DNA from: Roseburia sp.
GTDB lineage: Bacteria > Bacillota > Clostridia > Lachnospirales > Lachnospiraceae
DNA length: 38,997 bases
NCBI GenBank assembly: GCA_023664265.1
Contig: JAMPFV010000025.1
Span: 1-38,997, forward strand
Direction of reading: 5' to 3'
The translations under genes were made by a program, and so were the position numbers. The notes beneath the pieces were generated by a model. The model made no database searches. It was not told the DNA's origin and saw nothing but the letters and a program-made list of their open reading frames with translations. Shown in pieces: positions 6,957-14,591 of this stretch (the first letter of the stretch is position 1; each line of letters begins with the position of its first letter).

Positions 6957-8594
6957 ATGGATACGAAGAATTTGTATGATGTCATCATTGTCGGCGGGGG
7001 GCCTGCAGGCCTCTCCGCGGCAATCTATCTGGGCAGGGCGAAATACCGCGTGCTGGTCATGGAGAAGGAGAAGTTCGGCGGGCAGATAACCATCACGGCG
7101 GAAATCGTGAATTACCCAGGCGTGGAAAAGACAAGCGGGACGGCGCTCACGGAGCGGATGCGCCTGCAGGCGGAGGCCTTCGGCGCGGAGTTTGTGCTCG
7201 CGCAGGCGAAGGAGCTTGAGCTGGAGGGCGATATCAAGCGGATTGTGACCGCGGACGGGGAGGAATATCAGACCGTCGGCATCCTGCTGGCCTTGGGCGC
7301 AAGCCCGAGAAAGCTGGGCTTTGCAGGGGAAAAGGAATTTCAGGGCAGAGGGGTCGCATACTGTGCGACTTGTGACGGCGAGTTCTTTACCGGACGGGAG
7401 GTGCTCGTGGTCGGCGGCGGCTTTGCGGCGGTGGAGGAGTCGATGTTTCTGACCAAGTATGCGAAAAAGGTCACCATGCTTGTGATTACGGAGAACTTTA
7501 CCTGCGCCGCGGGCGTGTCGGAGCAGTTGAAGAAGTATCCGCAGATAGCGGTGCGTTTTCAGACGGAGCTGATCGAGGCAGGCGGCGGCTCGGTGGTGGA
7601 GTACGCGAAGATCAGGGATAACAGGACGGGCGAGATTACCGAGTATCGGGCGGAGGACGGCGGCAATATCGGCATCTTTGTGTTTGTGGGGTATGCGCCC
7701 GCCACGGAGATTGTCAGGGACAAGATTGTGCTCAATGAGCAGGGGTATGTGGTGACAAACCAGAATCAGGCCACGAGCATAGACGGGGTGTACGCGGCGG
7801 GGGACGTGTGCATCAAAAATCTGCGGCAGGTGGTGACCGCCGTGGCGGACGGCGCGATTGCGGCGACCTCTCTCGAAAAGCATGTATCCGAGTGCAGGGA
7901 GCGCTTAAAGCTCCCCAAGGCACAGCAGCAGGCCGCGTCCGGAAGGAAGGCTGTGGAGCACGAGACGGCGGGCGTTTGGCAGCAGGGCGGCGATTTTATC
8001 ACGGCGGAAATGCGGGAGCAGCTTCTGTGTGTCTTTGACCGATTTGCGCGCAGGGTCGTGGTGAAGGCCTGGCTGAACGGGACAGGCGCGTCCAAGGAGC
8101 TGGAGGGATTTGCGCGGGAGCTTGAGGGGATGCACGAGCGGCTGGCGGTCGTCTTTGAGACCTTGGAGGAGACGCAGGCGCCTTTTCTGGATGTCTGTAC
8201 GGAGAGCGGCAGCAGCGGAATCCGCTATTATAGTGTGCCCGGGGGACACGAATTCAACTCGTTTATCATCGCGCTGTACAATGCCGCAGGGCCGGGGCAG
8301 AAGCTTGGGGAGCGTGTCGTGGAGCGGATTAAGTCGATCGGAGACAGGCATCTGCTTCAGGTGATGGCGACGCTCTCCTGCACCAACTGTCCCGAGGTGG
8401 TGATGGCGACGCAGAAAATCGCGTCCGTGTCGGATACCATCGAGGCGGAAATGTATGATCTGTCCAAATTTCCTGAAATCAGGGACAAGTATCAGATTAT
8501 GGCGGTGCCCTGCCTGATCATCGACAAGGGAGAGCAGGTGCTGTTCGGGAAAAAGGGAATCGAGGAGATTTTGGAGGCGGTTGAAAAGGGATAG
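6957..8594 (+). CDS. AhpF-like flavoprotein disulfide reductase with reordered domains
   Basis: This 545-residue protein probably passes electrons from NAD(P)H to AhpC. Residues 1-310 are a thioredoxin-reductase module: FAD motif GGGPAG (13-18), redox pair C136-A-T-C139, nucleotide motif VVGGGF near 150 and ATSIDGVYAAGDV near 275. Residues about 345-545 resemble the tandem thioredoxin-fold domain of AhpF, with CTNC at C475 and C478 in the second fold and no CxxC in the first. In classical AhpF this domain is N-terminal; here it is C-terminal. A charged linker around 310-345 joins the two. The ATG at 6957 follows CGGAGGA. Co-transcription with ahpC supports the role; the exact electron path is inferred. 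Confidence 0.88.
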   Translation: MDTKNLYDVIIVGGGPAGLSAAIYLGRAKYRVLVMEKEKFGGQITITAEIVNYPGVEKTSGTALTERMRLQAEAFGAEFVLAQAKELELEGDIKRIVTADGEEYQTVGILLALGASPRKLGFAGEKEFQGRGVAYCATCDGEFFTGREVLVVGGGFAAVEESMFLTKYAKKVTMLVITENFTCAAGVSEQLKKYPQIAVRFQTELIEAGGGSVVEYAKIRDNRTGEITEYRAEDGGNIGIFVFVGYAPATEIVRDKIVLNEQGYVVTNQNQATSIDGVYAAGDVCIKNLRQVVTAVADGAIAATSLEKHVSECRERLKLPKAQQQAASGRKAVEHETAGVWQQGGDFITAEMREQLLCVFDRFARRVVVKAWLNGTGASKELEGFARELEGMHERLAVVFETLEETQAPFLDVCTESGSSGIRYYSVPGGHEFNSFIIALYNAAGPGQKLGERVVERIKSIGDRHLLQVMATLSCTNCPEVVMATQKIASVSDTIEAEMYDLSKFPEIRDKYQIMAVPCLIIDKGEQVLFGKKGIEEILEAVEKG

Positions 8595-8671
8595 AAAAAG
8601 CTGCGGCGATATGATAAAATAGTCACAAAAGCCGACGGTTCCGACGGCATGTGAAAGGAGCAGGAGTACGG

Positions 8672-9244
8672 ATGAGATATGAATTGGAGAATGAGCGGAT
8701 GCGGCGGCAGAAATACGGGTATGAGCATGTGACGCATTCCTTCGGGCCGGTATTTGACGAAAGCTCCAAGATACTGATATTAGGCTCCATGCCCTCGGTA
8801 AAATCGCGGGAGCAGCAGTTTTACTACGGACATCCCAAGAACCGCTTCTGGAAGGTAATCTCAACAGTCCTTGGGGAGCGGGAGCCGGAGACGACAGAGC
8901 AGAAGCGCGAGATGCTTCTGCGCGATCATGTGGCGCTGTGGGATGTGATAGAATCCTGCGACATCATCGGCTCCTCGGACAGCAGCATTAGAAATGTAAA
9001 AGAAAATGACATGAGTGTCATATTAGAGAGGGCGGACATCCGCGCAGTTTTCGCAAACGGCGGGAAGGCGTACGACCTTTTCGTGCGCTACTGCGGCGGT
9101 TATTGCGATAAGGCGGGCGCGCCGCCCCTGATCAGGCTGCCATCCACCAGTCCCGCAAACGCGGCGTGGAGCCTTGAGAAACTGACGGATGTATGGAAAA
9201 CGGAGATACGGGCTTATGCAGAGGAATTATCGTACAAAGAATAA
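8672..9244 (+). CDS. DNA-deoxyinosine glycosylase (UDG superfamily)
   Basis: This 190-residue protein belongs to the uracil-DNA glycosylase superfamily, in the hypoxanthine-DNA glycosylase-like group that excises deaminated adenine. Diagnostic segments are LILGSMPS (35-42), FYYGHPKNRFW (50-60) and LPSTSPANA (near 156-164). The usual length of about 160-190 fits. The ATG at 8672 follows AAAGGAGCAGGAG. Its 3' end overlaps the start of the Fur-family gene by 29 bp, suggesting coupled translation. Placement after ahpC and its reductase hints at an oxidative or nitrosative stress operon, though a 77-bp gap could hold a separate promoter. Confidence 0.87.
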   Translation: MRYELENERMRRQKYGYEHVTHSFGPVFDESSKILILGSMPSVKSREQQFYYGHPKNRFWKVISTVLGEREPETTEQKREMLLRDHVALWDVIESCDIIGSSDSSIRNVKENDMSVILERADIRAVFANGGKAYDLFVRYCGGYCDKAGAPPLIRLPSTSPANAAWSLEKLTDVWKTEIRAYAEELSYKE

Positions 9245-9623
9245 GGACGCGATACTGGCGTATCTGGAGCTTCACAGGGAGCACAGCTTTACGGCCTACG
9301 ACGTCAATGAATACATGCGGGAGATGGGGGTACAGGTAAACCTGACCACGATCTACAGGAATCTTGACAAGCTGACCGACAGCGGCGAGCTGATGCGGTA
9401 CAAAACGGCAGAGGACGAGTTCTGCCGGTATCAGTGCGCGAAGCCGCATGCACGGTGCCATGAGCACATACATATGCAGTGCAGGGCGTGCGGAAAGGTG
9501 CTCCATATGGAATGTGAGTTCATGGAGGCGCTCACTGAGCACCTCTACGAGCATCACAAGTTTTCGCTGGAATGCGCGGGCTCCGTGCTGATGGGGCTGT
9601 GCAGTCAGTGCAGCGGGAAATAG
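9216..9623 (+). CDS. Fur-family metalloregulator
   Basis: This 135-residue protein has the Fur-family architecture: a winged helix with the recognition segment VNLTTIYRNLDKL (41-53), then a dimerisation domain. A structural zinc site is formed by C89/C92 and C129/C132, and HEHIH (82-86) would supply regulatory metal ligands. Extra cysteines occur at 70, 74 and 81. The metal specificity (iron, zinc or the peroxide sensor PerR) cannot be read from sequence alone. Linkage to ahpC favours a peroxide role, while the extra cysteines would suit zinc. ATG 9216 has GGAGA upstream; an in-frame ATG at 9189 is possible. Its end overlaps the convergent GH43 gene by 19 bp. Confidence 0.85.
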   Translation: MQRNYRTKNKDAILAYLELHREHSFTAYDVNEYMREMGVQVNLTTIYRNLDKLTDSGELMRYKTAEDEFCRYQCAKPHARCHEHIHMQCRACGKVLHMECEFMEALTEHLYEHHKFSLECAGSVLMGLCSQCSGK

Positions 9624-11140
9624 GAAAAACGATGAAATACAACGTCGTTTTTATCGGAAGCTTCGCCGCAGGACGTGTACAGTGCGATATAATTTCCCGT
9701 GAAGCAGCCGCCGACCTCGGTTGTGAGGTATTGCGCCTCGCCGCCTCCGATGCGGATATCCTCCCCCTGCGGGGACAGATAGGAGAAGGTATAGCATTCC
9801 CGCGATCCGCCAAGCCGCAGGGTCACGGTATCCGTATCGCAGTCAAGGGCCTGCTCGACTGCGCAGAGTGAACCGATCTGCCTTCTCAGAATCAACTGCC
9901 GCCTGCCGTTCCTCACGGTGAGCGCGGCCTCGTAATGGTGCCGGTTGTTCATATAGACGGACAGTCCGGCCTCGTCCCCCTCCGCGGGCTTCTCCATAGA
10001 GAGTGTGACCTCCGCGGTAAAGTCAAAATGCTCCTGCCGTCTGCAGAGCAGCGCCTTGGGCTCGGCGGAGGAGATACCGCAATGATTTCCATGTAAAACC
10101 AGCCCGTCCGGCGTAAAGTCGTAACGGTCCGGCTCGGGATTGTAAATCGTATTCCAGGAAGGGTGCATGACGGTGGAGTCAAAGCTGTCTGTCATGGCGC
10201 TTGCGGGGATATAAAAGCGGCTTTGGAAGTCCGGATTCCGGTTGGGGAGCAGGGGGGTGGACACCGTCTCCATGATATGGCCGTTTTCTCCGATGACGGG
10301 CCAGCCGTTTTCCCAGGTGACAGGGGCCAGCATGGTCTCCCGCCCGAGATTGTGGCGGAACGGGTAACCGAGCGGACGGATTCCGAGGCATACCGCCCAC
10401 CAGTTTCCTGCCGCGTCCTCCACAAGGTCCGCGTGCCCCGCGGCCTTAATCGGAAGTCCGGTGCTGCGGTTGGTCAGAATGGGATTGCGGGGACAGGCCT
10501 CATAGGGGCCGTAGACGCTCCGACTCCGCGCAATCGTTTCCATATGGCAGTATTCCGTCCCGCCCTCCGCGAGCATCAGGTAGTACAGACCGTTTATCTT
10601 GTACAGGTGCGGGCCCTCGGGGTTGTTTGCGCCGGAGCCGTTCCAAGCGTAGTGTTTTTCTCCGACATAGGTGCAGTTGTGCCGCTCGTCAAGCTGGAGC
10701 TCGGCGATGAACACGCCCTCGTCGGTGCCGCTGTAATAGAGCTTCCCGTCATCGTCAAAAAGGAGCGAGGGGTCGATTCCCCCGAAGGGAAGGAACACAG
10801 GCTCGGACCATTCGCCGTAGGGGTCGTCTGTCCACACGAAGAAGTTCCCGCCGCGCTCGCCGCCGACATTGGTGACAATACAGTAATAAATGCCGTCGTG
10901 CCAGCGGATGGTGGGGGCGTAGACGCCCAGACAGTTCGGCGCGTCGTGTGCGAGCGTCACCTGCGAGTCTCTGGTGAGCACATGTCCGATCTGCTCCCAG
11001 TGAACCAAGTCCGTGCTGTGGAAGAGCGGGATTCCCGGGAAATACTCAAAGCTGCTGGTCACCAGAAAGAAATCGCTGCCAACGCGGCAGATGCTTGGGT
11101 CGGGGTGAAAGCCCGGGAGGATGGGGTTGGTGTAAGTCAT
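9605..11140 (-). CDS. Glycoside hydrolase family 43 beta-xylosidase/arabinofuranosidase
   Basis: This 511-residue enzyme is a five-bladed propeller hydrolase. The catalytic base D14 lies in LPGFHPDPSIC, the pKa-modulating D123 in FGGIDPSLLFDDD and the general acid E175 in NNPEGPHLY. Residues from about 315 form a C-terminal beta-sandwich typical of GH43 xylosidases. There is no signal peptide, so it should act in the cytoplasm on imported xylo-oligosaccharides. The start at 11140 has AAGGAGG seven bases upstream. It is a lone gene with its own promoter and a LacI-operator-like site; no transporter or regulator lies beside it. Confidence 0.93.
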   Translation of the reverse strand: MTYTNPILPGFHPDPSICRVGSDFFLVTSSFEYFPGIPLFHSTDLVHWEQIGHVLTRDSQVTLAHDAPNCLGVYAPTIRWHDGIYYCIVTNVGGERGGNFFVWTDDPYGEWSEPVFLPFGGIDPSLLFDDDGKLYYSGTDEGVFIAELQLDERHNCTYVGEKHYAWNGSGANNPEGPHLYKINGLYYLMLAEGGTEYCHMETIARSRSVYGPYEACPRNPILTNRSTGLPIKAAGHADLVEDAAGNWWAVCLGIRPLGYPFRHNLGRETMLAPVTWENGWPVIGENGHIMETVSTPLLPNRNPDFQSRFYIPASAMTDSFDSTVMHPSWNTIYNPEPDRYDFTPDGLVLHGNHCGISSAEPKALLCRRQEHFDFTAEVTLSMEKPAEGDEAGLSVYMNNRHHYEAALTVRNGRRQLILRRQIGSLCAVEQALDCDTDTVTLRLGGSRECYTFSYLSPQGEDIRIGGGEAQYLTTEVGGCFTGNYIALYTSCGEASDKNDVVFHRFSYFPLH

Positions 11141-11170
11141 GGCAAAGCCTCCTTATATTCTCAAAATGTT

Positions 11171-11189
11171 GTTTAAACGCCGTTAAAGC
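11171..11189. promoter_or_regulatory. Operator-like site upstream of the GH43 gene
   Basis: GTTTAAACGCCGTTAAAGC is an imperfect palindrome with TTTAA/TTAAA arms around a CG-rich centre, a form typical of LacI-family operators. It sits between the predicted transcription start and the GH43 ribosome site, where a repressor would block elongation. Confidence 0.5.
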
Positions 11190-11196
11190 TATTAAG

Positions 11197-11226
11197 AGTG
11201 TATGCCCTGACGGGAAGGGTTGTCAA
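11197..11226 (-). promoter_or_regulatory. Promoter of the GH43 gene
   Basis: On the minus strand a perfect TTGACA (11221-11226) is followed 18 bp later by TACACT (11197-11202), with the operator-like palindrome just downstream. Confidence 0.65.
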
Positions 11227-11255
11227 TAAGAGAAATACGGACGGGAAATTTTTGC

Positions 11256-11285
11256 TTGCTATATGTGGGGAGGGGCTGTTATAAT
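11256..11285 (+). promoter_or_regulatory. Promoter of the Nudix gene
   Basis: TTGCTA (11256-11261) and a perfect TATAAT (11280-11285) lie 18 bp apart, 26 bp upstream of the chosen ATG. Confidence 0.6.
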
Positions 11286-11311
11286 GGATAATGGTGAAGG
11301 GGGAGAGCGGA

Positions 11312-11812
11312 ATGGAATTGTGGGACATTTATGACGCGGACAAGCGGCGGACGGGGCGCACGATGAAGCGCAACGACTGGTGTCTCAGGGAGGGGGAGTA
11401 TCATCTGACGGTGCTCGGCGTGCTCGCGCGTCCGGACGGCAGATTCCTGATCACAAAGCGCGTGATGACCAAGGCTTGGGCGCCGGGCTGGTGGGAGGTT
11501 CCCGGCGGCGGCGCGATGGCGGGCGAGTCCTCGGAGGAGGCGGTGCGCCGCGAAGTCCTTGAGGAGACGGGGCTGGACGTGTCGTCGTGGGACGGCGGAT
11601 ACCTCTTTACCTACAAGCGGGAGAACCCGGGGGAGGGGGATAATTACTTTGTGGACGTGTACCGCTTTGTCGCGGATTTTGACGAGGAGGCGGTGCGGCT
11701 TCAGGAGGCGGAGACCGCGGGCTGTATGCTGGCGACACTTGATGAAATCAAGGCGTTTGCCGCACAGGGGATATTTCTCCATTATGACAGTATCCGGAGA
11801 GCCTTTGAATAG
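11312..11812 (+). CDS. Nudix hydrolase
   Basis: This 166-residue protein has a complete Nudix box at about 66-88: G-x5-E-x7-REVLEETGL, read from GAMAGESSEEAVRREVLEE. Nudix enzymes hydrolyse nucleoside diphosphates linked to other groups. The N-terminus (ELWDIYDADKRRTGRTMKR) resembles the isopentenyl-diphosphate-isomerase-like branch, which in Firmicutes includes hydrolases of unknown substrate. ATG 11312 has GGGGGAG upstream; an in-frame ATG at 11291 precedes that site and is less likely. It is followed by short tandem repeats and the secreted CHAP-like gene. Confidence 0.87.
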   Translation: MELWDIYDADKRRTGRTMKRNDWCLREGEYHLTVLGVLARPDGRFLITKRVMTKAWAPGWWEVPGGGAMAGESSEEAVRREVLEETGLDVSSWDGGYLFTYKRENPGEGDNYFVDVYRFVADFDEEAVRLQEAETAGCMLATLDEIKAFAAQGIFLHYDSIRRAFE

Positions 11813-11841
11813 CATGAATGCAGCATAAATGCAGCATGAAT
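11811..11841 (+). repeat. 11-bp tandem repeat
   Basis: AGCATGAATGC, AGCATAAATGC and AGCATGAAT follow one another directly after the Nudix stop. This is an imperfect triplication in the 58-bp gap before the next gene. Confidence 0.7.
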
Positions 11842-11870
11842 AAAAATGAGAAGAGGAGATTGAGCTGAAG

Positions 11871-12566
11871 ATGAAGAAGAAACTGAAGTATCTTGTGGGA
11901 CTGCTTTTGGGCGTAATGCTGATGGGAATGCCCGTACTGGCGGCGGAGTATACGGTGACCGAGGTAAACGGAGTGCTGTACACCAACGATCAGACGGTTA
12001 TTCTGGCGGACGCCGACGACGGTACGGTCGTGCTGCCCGAGGTGGCGGCGGATCTGCCGATTCAGGTCACGGGCGTGACCAGCAACGGGTATTTTCGGAT
12101 TAACCTGAACGGGGAGACCTTTTATATTCAGGGTATCGGATTGAGCCCTGCTACAACAGAGCAAGCAGCAGTCAACGATATAGCTGCGCGTGAGAAGGAA
12201 GTGTACAATATCCTGATTGCGCAGAAGGCGTTCTGGCCGGAGGGAATGTCTTGGACCAATGACAATTATGTGGACTGGAAGGGCGGAACCTACAGCGGCG
12301 GCTATGGCTGTGCGGGCTTTGCGTTTGCCCTGAGCGACGCCGCGTTCGGAGATGTCCGTGCGAGGATACATACGGACTATACGAATATCCGGGTCGGCGA
12401 TATCCTGCGAATCAACGGAAATACACATTCGGTTATTGTGCTGGAGGTAAAGGCAGATTCCGTGATTGTCGCGGAGGGCAATTATAATTCTTCTGTTCAC
12501 TGGGGAAGAGAGATAGCGAAATCGAAGCTGCCGGGTGAGGGCAATTATATAATGACACGGTATTAA
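11871..12566 (+). CDS. Secreted CHAP/NlpC-P60-like protein
   Basis: This 231-residue protein starts with a clear signal peptide (KKKLKYLVGLLLGVMLMGMP, cleavage near VLAAEY). A beta-rich, SH3-like segment at about 28-90 is followed by a C-terminal papain-like domain. Candidate catalytic residues are C147 in GYGCAGFAFALSD and H186 in NTHSVIVLEV, with AEGNYN near 204 typical of CHAP-type folds. Such proteins are usually peptidoglycan amidases or endopeptidases; the substrate here is unknown. A GGAG sits 12 bp before the ATG, a little far. A terminator follows the gene. Confidence 0.75.
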   Translation: MKKKLKYLVGLLLGVMLMGMPVLAAEYTVTEVNGVLYTNDQTVILADADDGTVVLPEVAADLPIQVTGVTSNGYFRINLNGETFYIQGIGLSPATTEQAAVNDIAAREKEVYNILIAQKAFWPEGMSWTNDNYVDWKGGTYSGGYGCAGFAFALSDAAFGDVRARIHTDYTNIRVGDILRINGNTHSVIVLEVKADSVIVAEGNYNSSVHWGREIAKSKLPGEGNYIMTRY

Positions 12567-12590
12567 ATAAATGCGGAGATAGGAAGCAAA

Positions 12591-12634
12591 AACGGCACCG
12601 TCCGGTCGGCTTGAGCTGACAGGGGTGTCGTTTT
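12591..12634 (+). terminator. Terminator of the CHAP-like gene
   Basis: AACGGCACC and GGTGTCGTT form the outer stem and GTCGGC/GCTGAC the inner one, each with one G-U pair, followed by TTTTATG. Its T-run touches the stop codon of the convergent acyltransferase gene. Confidence 0.75.
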
Positions 12635-13364
12635 ATGTGGGCTGTATGCCGTCTTCGGTATACCGGTTCAGCATCGTCTGGATGCGATTTTGAACCGTTT
12701 CCGCGATTTCGACCGTGGTCATGTCCTTGTAGTCCTCATAGTAGAGCGGCTTGAGATAGTGGACAATGGTTTTGATGGGCTTTAGGCTGTGCTCCTCAAA
12801 CACGCGGTAGGAATCGACGAGTACCACGGGGACGATGGGAGCCTTGGCCCAGACCGCGCTCTTAAAGGCGCCCGGCTTAAACTCCGTGGTGTGGTTGCCG
12901 TTGTGGTGGTAGCCGCCCTCGGGGAAAATAATAAATTTGCGCCCCTGCATGGTCTCGTTGGCCATCTCGCGGATAATCCGGATGGACTGTCGGGCGTCAT
13001 TGCGGTCCATGCGCTTGCCGCGCACCAGATTGATAAACTGCCTGACAAGCACGGAATTGGATTTGTCAATGTCGATAACGACGGAGCAGGGTTTTTCGTG
13101 CGTCAGCATAATGCCGAGCGCGTCATATTTTCCCTGATGGTTCGGACACATGATGTAACCGCCCTCCTCCGGAAGGTTGTCCATGCCGAAGCCCTCTGTT
13201 GTGATGCGGCCCGCGCGCGTCATCCGCCGGATGGCGAGAAGGTCAAGGGAATACATCTGCTCCTCGGAGTATTTCTCGGGATGCCTCGAGACATATTCCA
13301 TCTGCGGGATCATATAGATGCGATGTAAATTTTTGAATATCACATGGAAGAATCTTGAAAACAT
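12633..13364 (-). CDS. PlsC-like 1-acyl-glycerol-3-phosphate acyltransferase
   Basis: This 243-residue protein has the acyltransferase signature H76-QGKY-D81 (block I, NHx4D), FPEGG at 147-151 (block III) and PIVPVVLVD (block IV). The family acylates lysophosphatidic acid at the membrane during phospholipid synthesis. In block I the usual serine is glycine (NHQGKYD) and in block III FPEGT is FPEGG; both changes occur in Clostridial paralogues, so substrate identity is uncertain. The start at 13364 follows GAGGTGAG. It lies 12 bp downstream of the decayed toxin gene on the same strand. Confidence 0.85.
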   Translation of the reverse strand: MFSRFFHVIFKNLHRIYMIPQMEYVSRHPEKYSEEQMYSLDLLAIRRMTRAGRITTEGFGMDNLPEEGGYIMCPNHQGKYDALGIMLTHEKPCSVVIDIDKSNSVLVRQFINLVRGKRMDRNDARQSIRIIREMANETMQGRKFIIFPEGGYHHNGNHTTEFKPGAFKSAVWAKAPIVPVVLVDSYRVFEEHSLKPIKTIVHYLKPLYYEDYKDMTTVEIAETVQNRIQTMLNRYTEDGIQPT

Positions 13365-13376
13365 ACGACACTCACC

Positions 13377-13589
13377 TCAAACTAATAAGGAATTATAAAG
13401 GAAAATCCCCGTGAAGTCAAGAAACCGCGGAAAGCTGCCGCTCAGATTATGCTCTCGGTTTTTTGTCGGTAACGGGGCTGGAATGCGGAGAGTATCAATA
13501 ACCTGTTGCAATAGCGCGATTTTATAACCGCGTTTGACACAGGTCTTGAAGTCCTTTTTGAATCTGGTGGAGTATCGCACATTGAGCAT
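13377..13589 (-). pseudogene. Truncated YafQ/RelE-type mRNA interferase toxin
   Basis: The first 45-50 residues (MLNVRYSTRFKKDFKTCVKR through LPTKNREHNLSGSF) match the RelE/YafQ toxin fold. The remaining 22 residues then diverge and end at 70 instead of the usual 88-92. The lost part carries the histidine/aspartate-tryptophan residues and final strand that cleave ribosome-bound mRNA, so the product should be inactive. Residues FRGF, expected after GS, can be read in a neighbouring frame at the break, which suggests a frameshift plus loss of the end. The antitoxin gene lies 2 bp upstream. Confidence 0.75.
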
Positions 13590-13591
13590 GG

Positions 13592-13801
13592 CTACTCCTC
13601 CATCAGTTCAGCGAACAACTCTTCCGTGCTGCCGGTGAACAGAGTACCACCGCCGTTTTCCGGTTCCTCTATTGAGGCTATGGTTTCAGCATTGGGTGTT
13701 TCTTCAGGAACTGCGGCCCCCTGCAGATAGGCAACGATGTAGTACATTTTGCTGTCAGGTATCTGGTCTATGAGATTTTTGGCGAGCTCCTTATAACTCA
13801 T
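13592..13801 (-). CDS. Antitoxin of a type II toxin-antitoxin pair
   Basis: This 69-residue acidic protein begins MSYKELAKNLIDQIPDSKMY and has a long proline/glutamate-rich, probably disordered tail. That organisation, an N-terminal regulatory part and a C-terminal toxin-binding part, is usual for antitoxins. The identification rests mostly on its position: its stop lies 2 bp before the toxin-like ORF. The ATG at 13801 has AAAGGAAG eight bases upstream; a GTG three codons earlier is also in frame. An imperfect inverted repeat at the promoter suggests autoregulation. Confidence 0.7.
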   Translation of the reverse strand: MSYKELAKNLIDQIPDSKMYYIVAYLQGAAVPEETPNAETIASIEEPENGGGTLFTGSTEELFAELMEE

Positions 13802-13830
13802 GGTAAACACTTCCTTTCATTGCATTGCTC

Positions 13831-13863
13831 ATTATATAGTGAATCATTCCATGGCATTTCACT
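13831..13863 (-). promoter_or_regulatory. Promoter/operator of the antitoxin gene
   Basis: A minus-strand TATATAAT (13831-13838) abuts an imperfect 26-bp inverted repeat (13838-13863; AGTGAAT/TTTCACT arms centred on CCATGG). This fits antitoxin autorepression. Confidence 0.5.
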
Positions 13864-14003
13864 TTCTGATTGGTTGTTTCTATTATAGCATATTCTGAAA
13901 AAAGTAAATAAAATCTTTGAAAAAATAAGGAAAAATCGTAACACTGTTGGAAGCTACACTGCATAGTATAGTAGGAACAGGTATCTGATCAGGGAGAAAA
14001 AGA

Positions 14004-14492
14004 ATGACAGAGCATACACCGGCAAAGTTTTTCAGCGATATTTTGAGGAGCAATGCGCCCAAGGCCGCGGCGTGGATAAAGGGAAATGAGGACAATCCGC
14101 AGTTGAGCGGAATCGTGCGCTTTTTCGCGACGCCGTACGGGGGCTGTCTGGTCGAGGCGGAGCTTTTCGGGCTGCCGAACATTGCCATAGCCGGCTCCTC
14201 CAATTTTTACGGGATGCACATCCATGAGAACGGGGACTGCACGCAGCCGTTTGAGCGCACGGGGGAGCATTATTCCAAGGAGGATGCGCCGCACCCGCAG
14301 CATACGGGCGATATGCCGCCGCTGATGGGAAATCAGGGCTACGCGTGGCAGGCGTTTTATGATAAGCGGTTTGTGATACCGGATATTGTCGGCAGGAGCG
14401 TGGTTATTCATGCGATGGCGGACGACTTTGTGACGCAGCCTGCGGGCAACTCCGGCGCGAAGATAGGGTGCGGCGTCATACGGGAGCTGTGA
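14004..14492 (+). CDS. Copper/zinc superoxide dismutase
   Basis: This 162-residue protein contains every metal ligand of the SodC family in order. H72 and H74 lie in MHIHENGDC, and H89 is the bridging histidine. H97, H100 and D103 lie in PHPQHTGD, and H136 in VVIHAMADD. The disulfide pair C79 and C156 is also present. The active-site arginine of the GNAGxR motif is K153 here (GNSGAKIGCGVI). No signal peptide is visible, whereas bacterial SodC is usually exported. The gene stands alone between the toxin-antitoxin remnant and a lipoprotein gene. GGGAG precedes the ATG by seven bases. Confidence 0.88.
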   Translation: MTEHTPAKFFSDILRSNAPKAAAWIKGNEDNPQLSGIVRFFATPYGGCLVEAELFGLPNIAIAGSSNFYGMHIHENGDCTQPFERTGEHYSKEDAPHPQHTGDMPPLMGNQGYAWQAFYDKRFVIPDIVGRSVVIHAMADDFVTQPAGNSGAKIGCGVIREL

Positions 14493-14512
14493 GGGAGTGA
14501 AAACGGAATTAC

Positions 14513-14543
14513 AGTGGCTTTTTGTACGAAAAAGCACTATAAT
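14513..14543 (+). promoter_or_regulatory. Hairpin and -10 element ahead of the lipoprotein gene
   Basis: An inverted repeat (AGTGGCTTTTT and AAAAAGCACT, 5-nt loop) ends where a perfect TATAAT (14538-14543) begins. The repeat may terminate the SOD transcript or bind a regulator; no strong -35 is visible. Confidence 0.45.
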
Positions 14544-14591
14544 TAACTTGTGCGGGAAAGCGCACCGGAAGATACGGAGAAGAAGGGCAGA

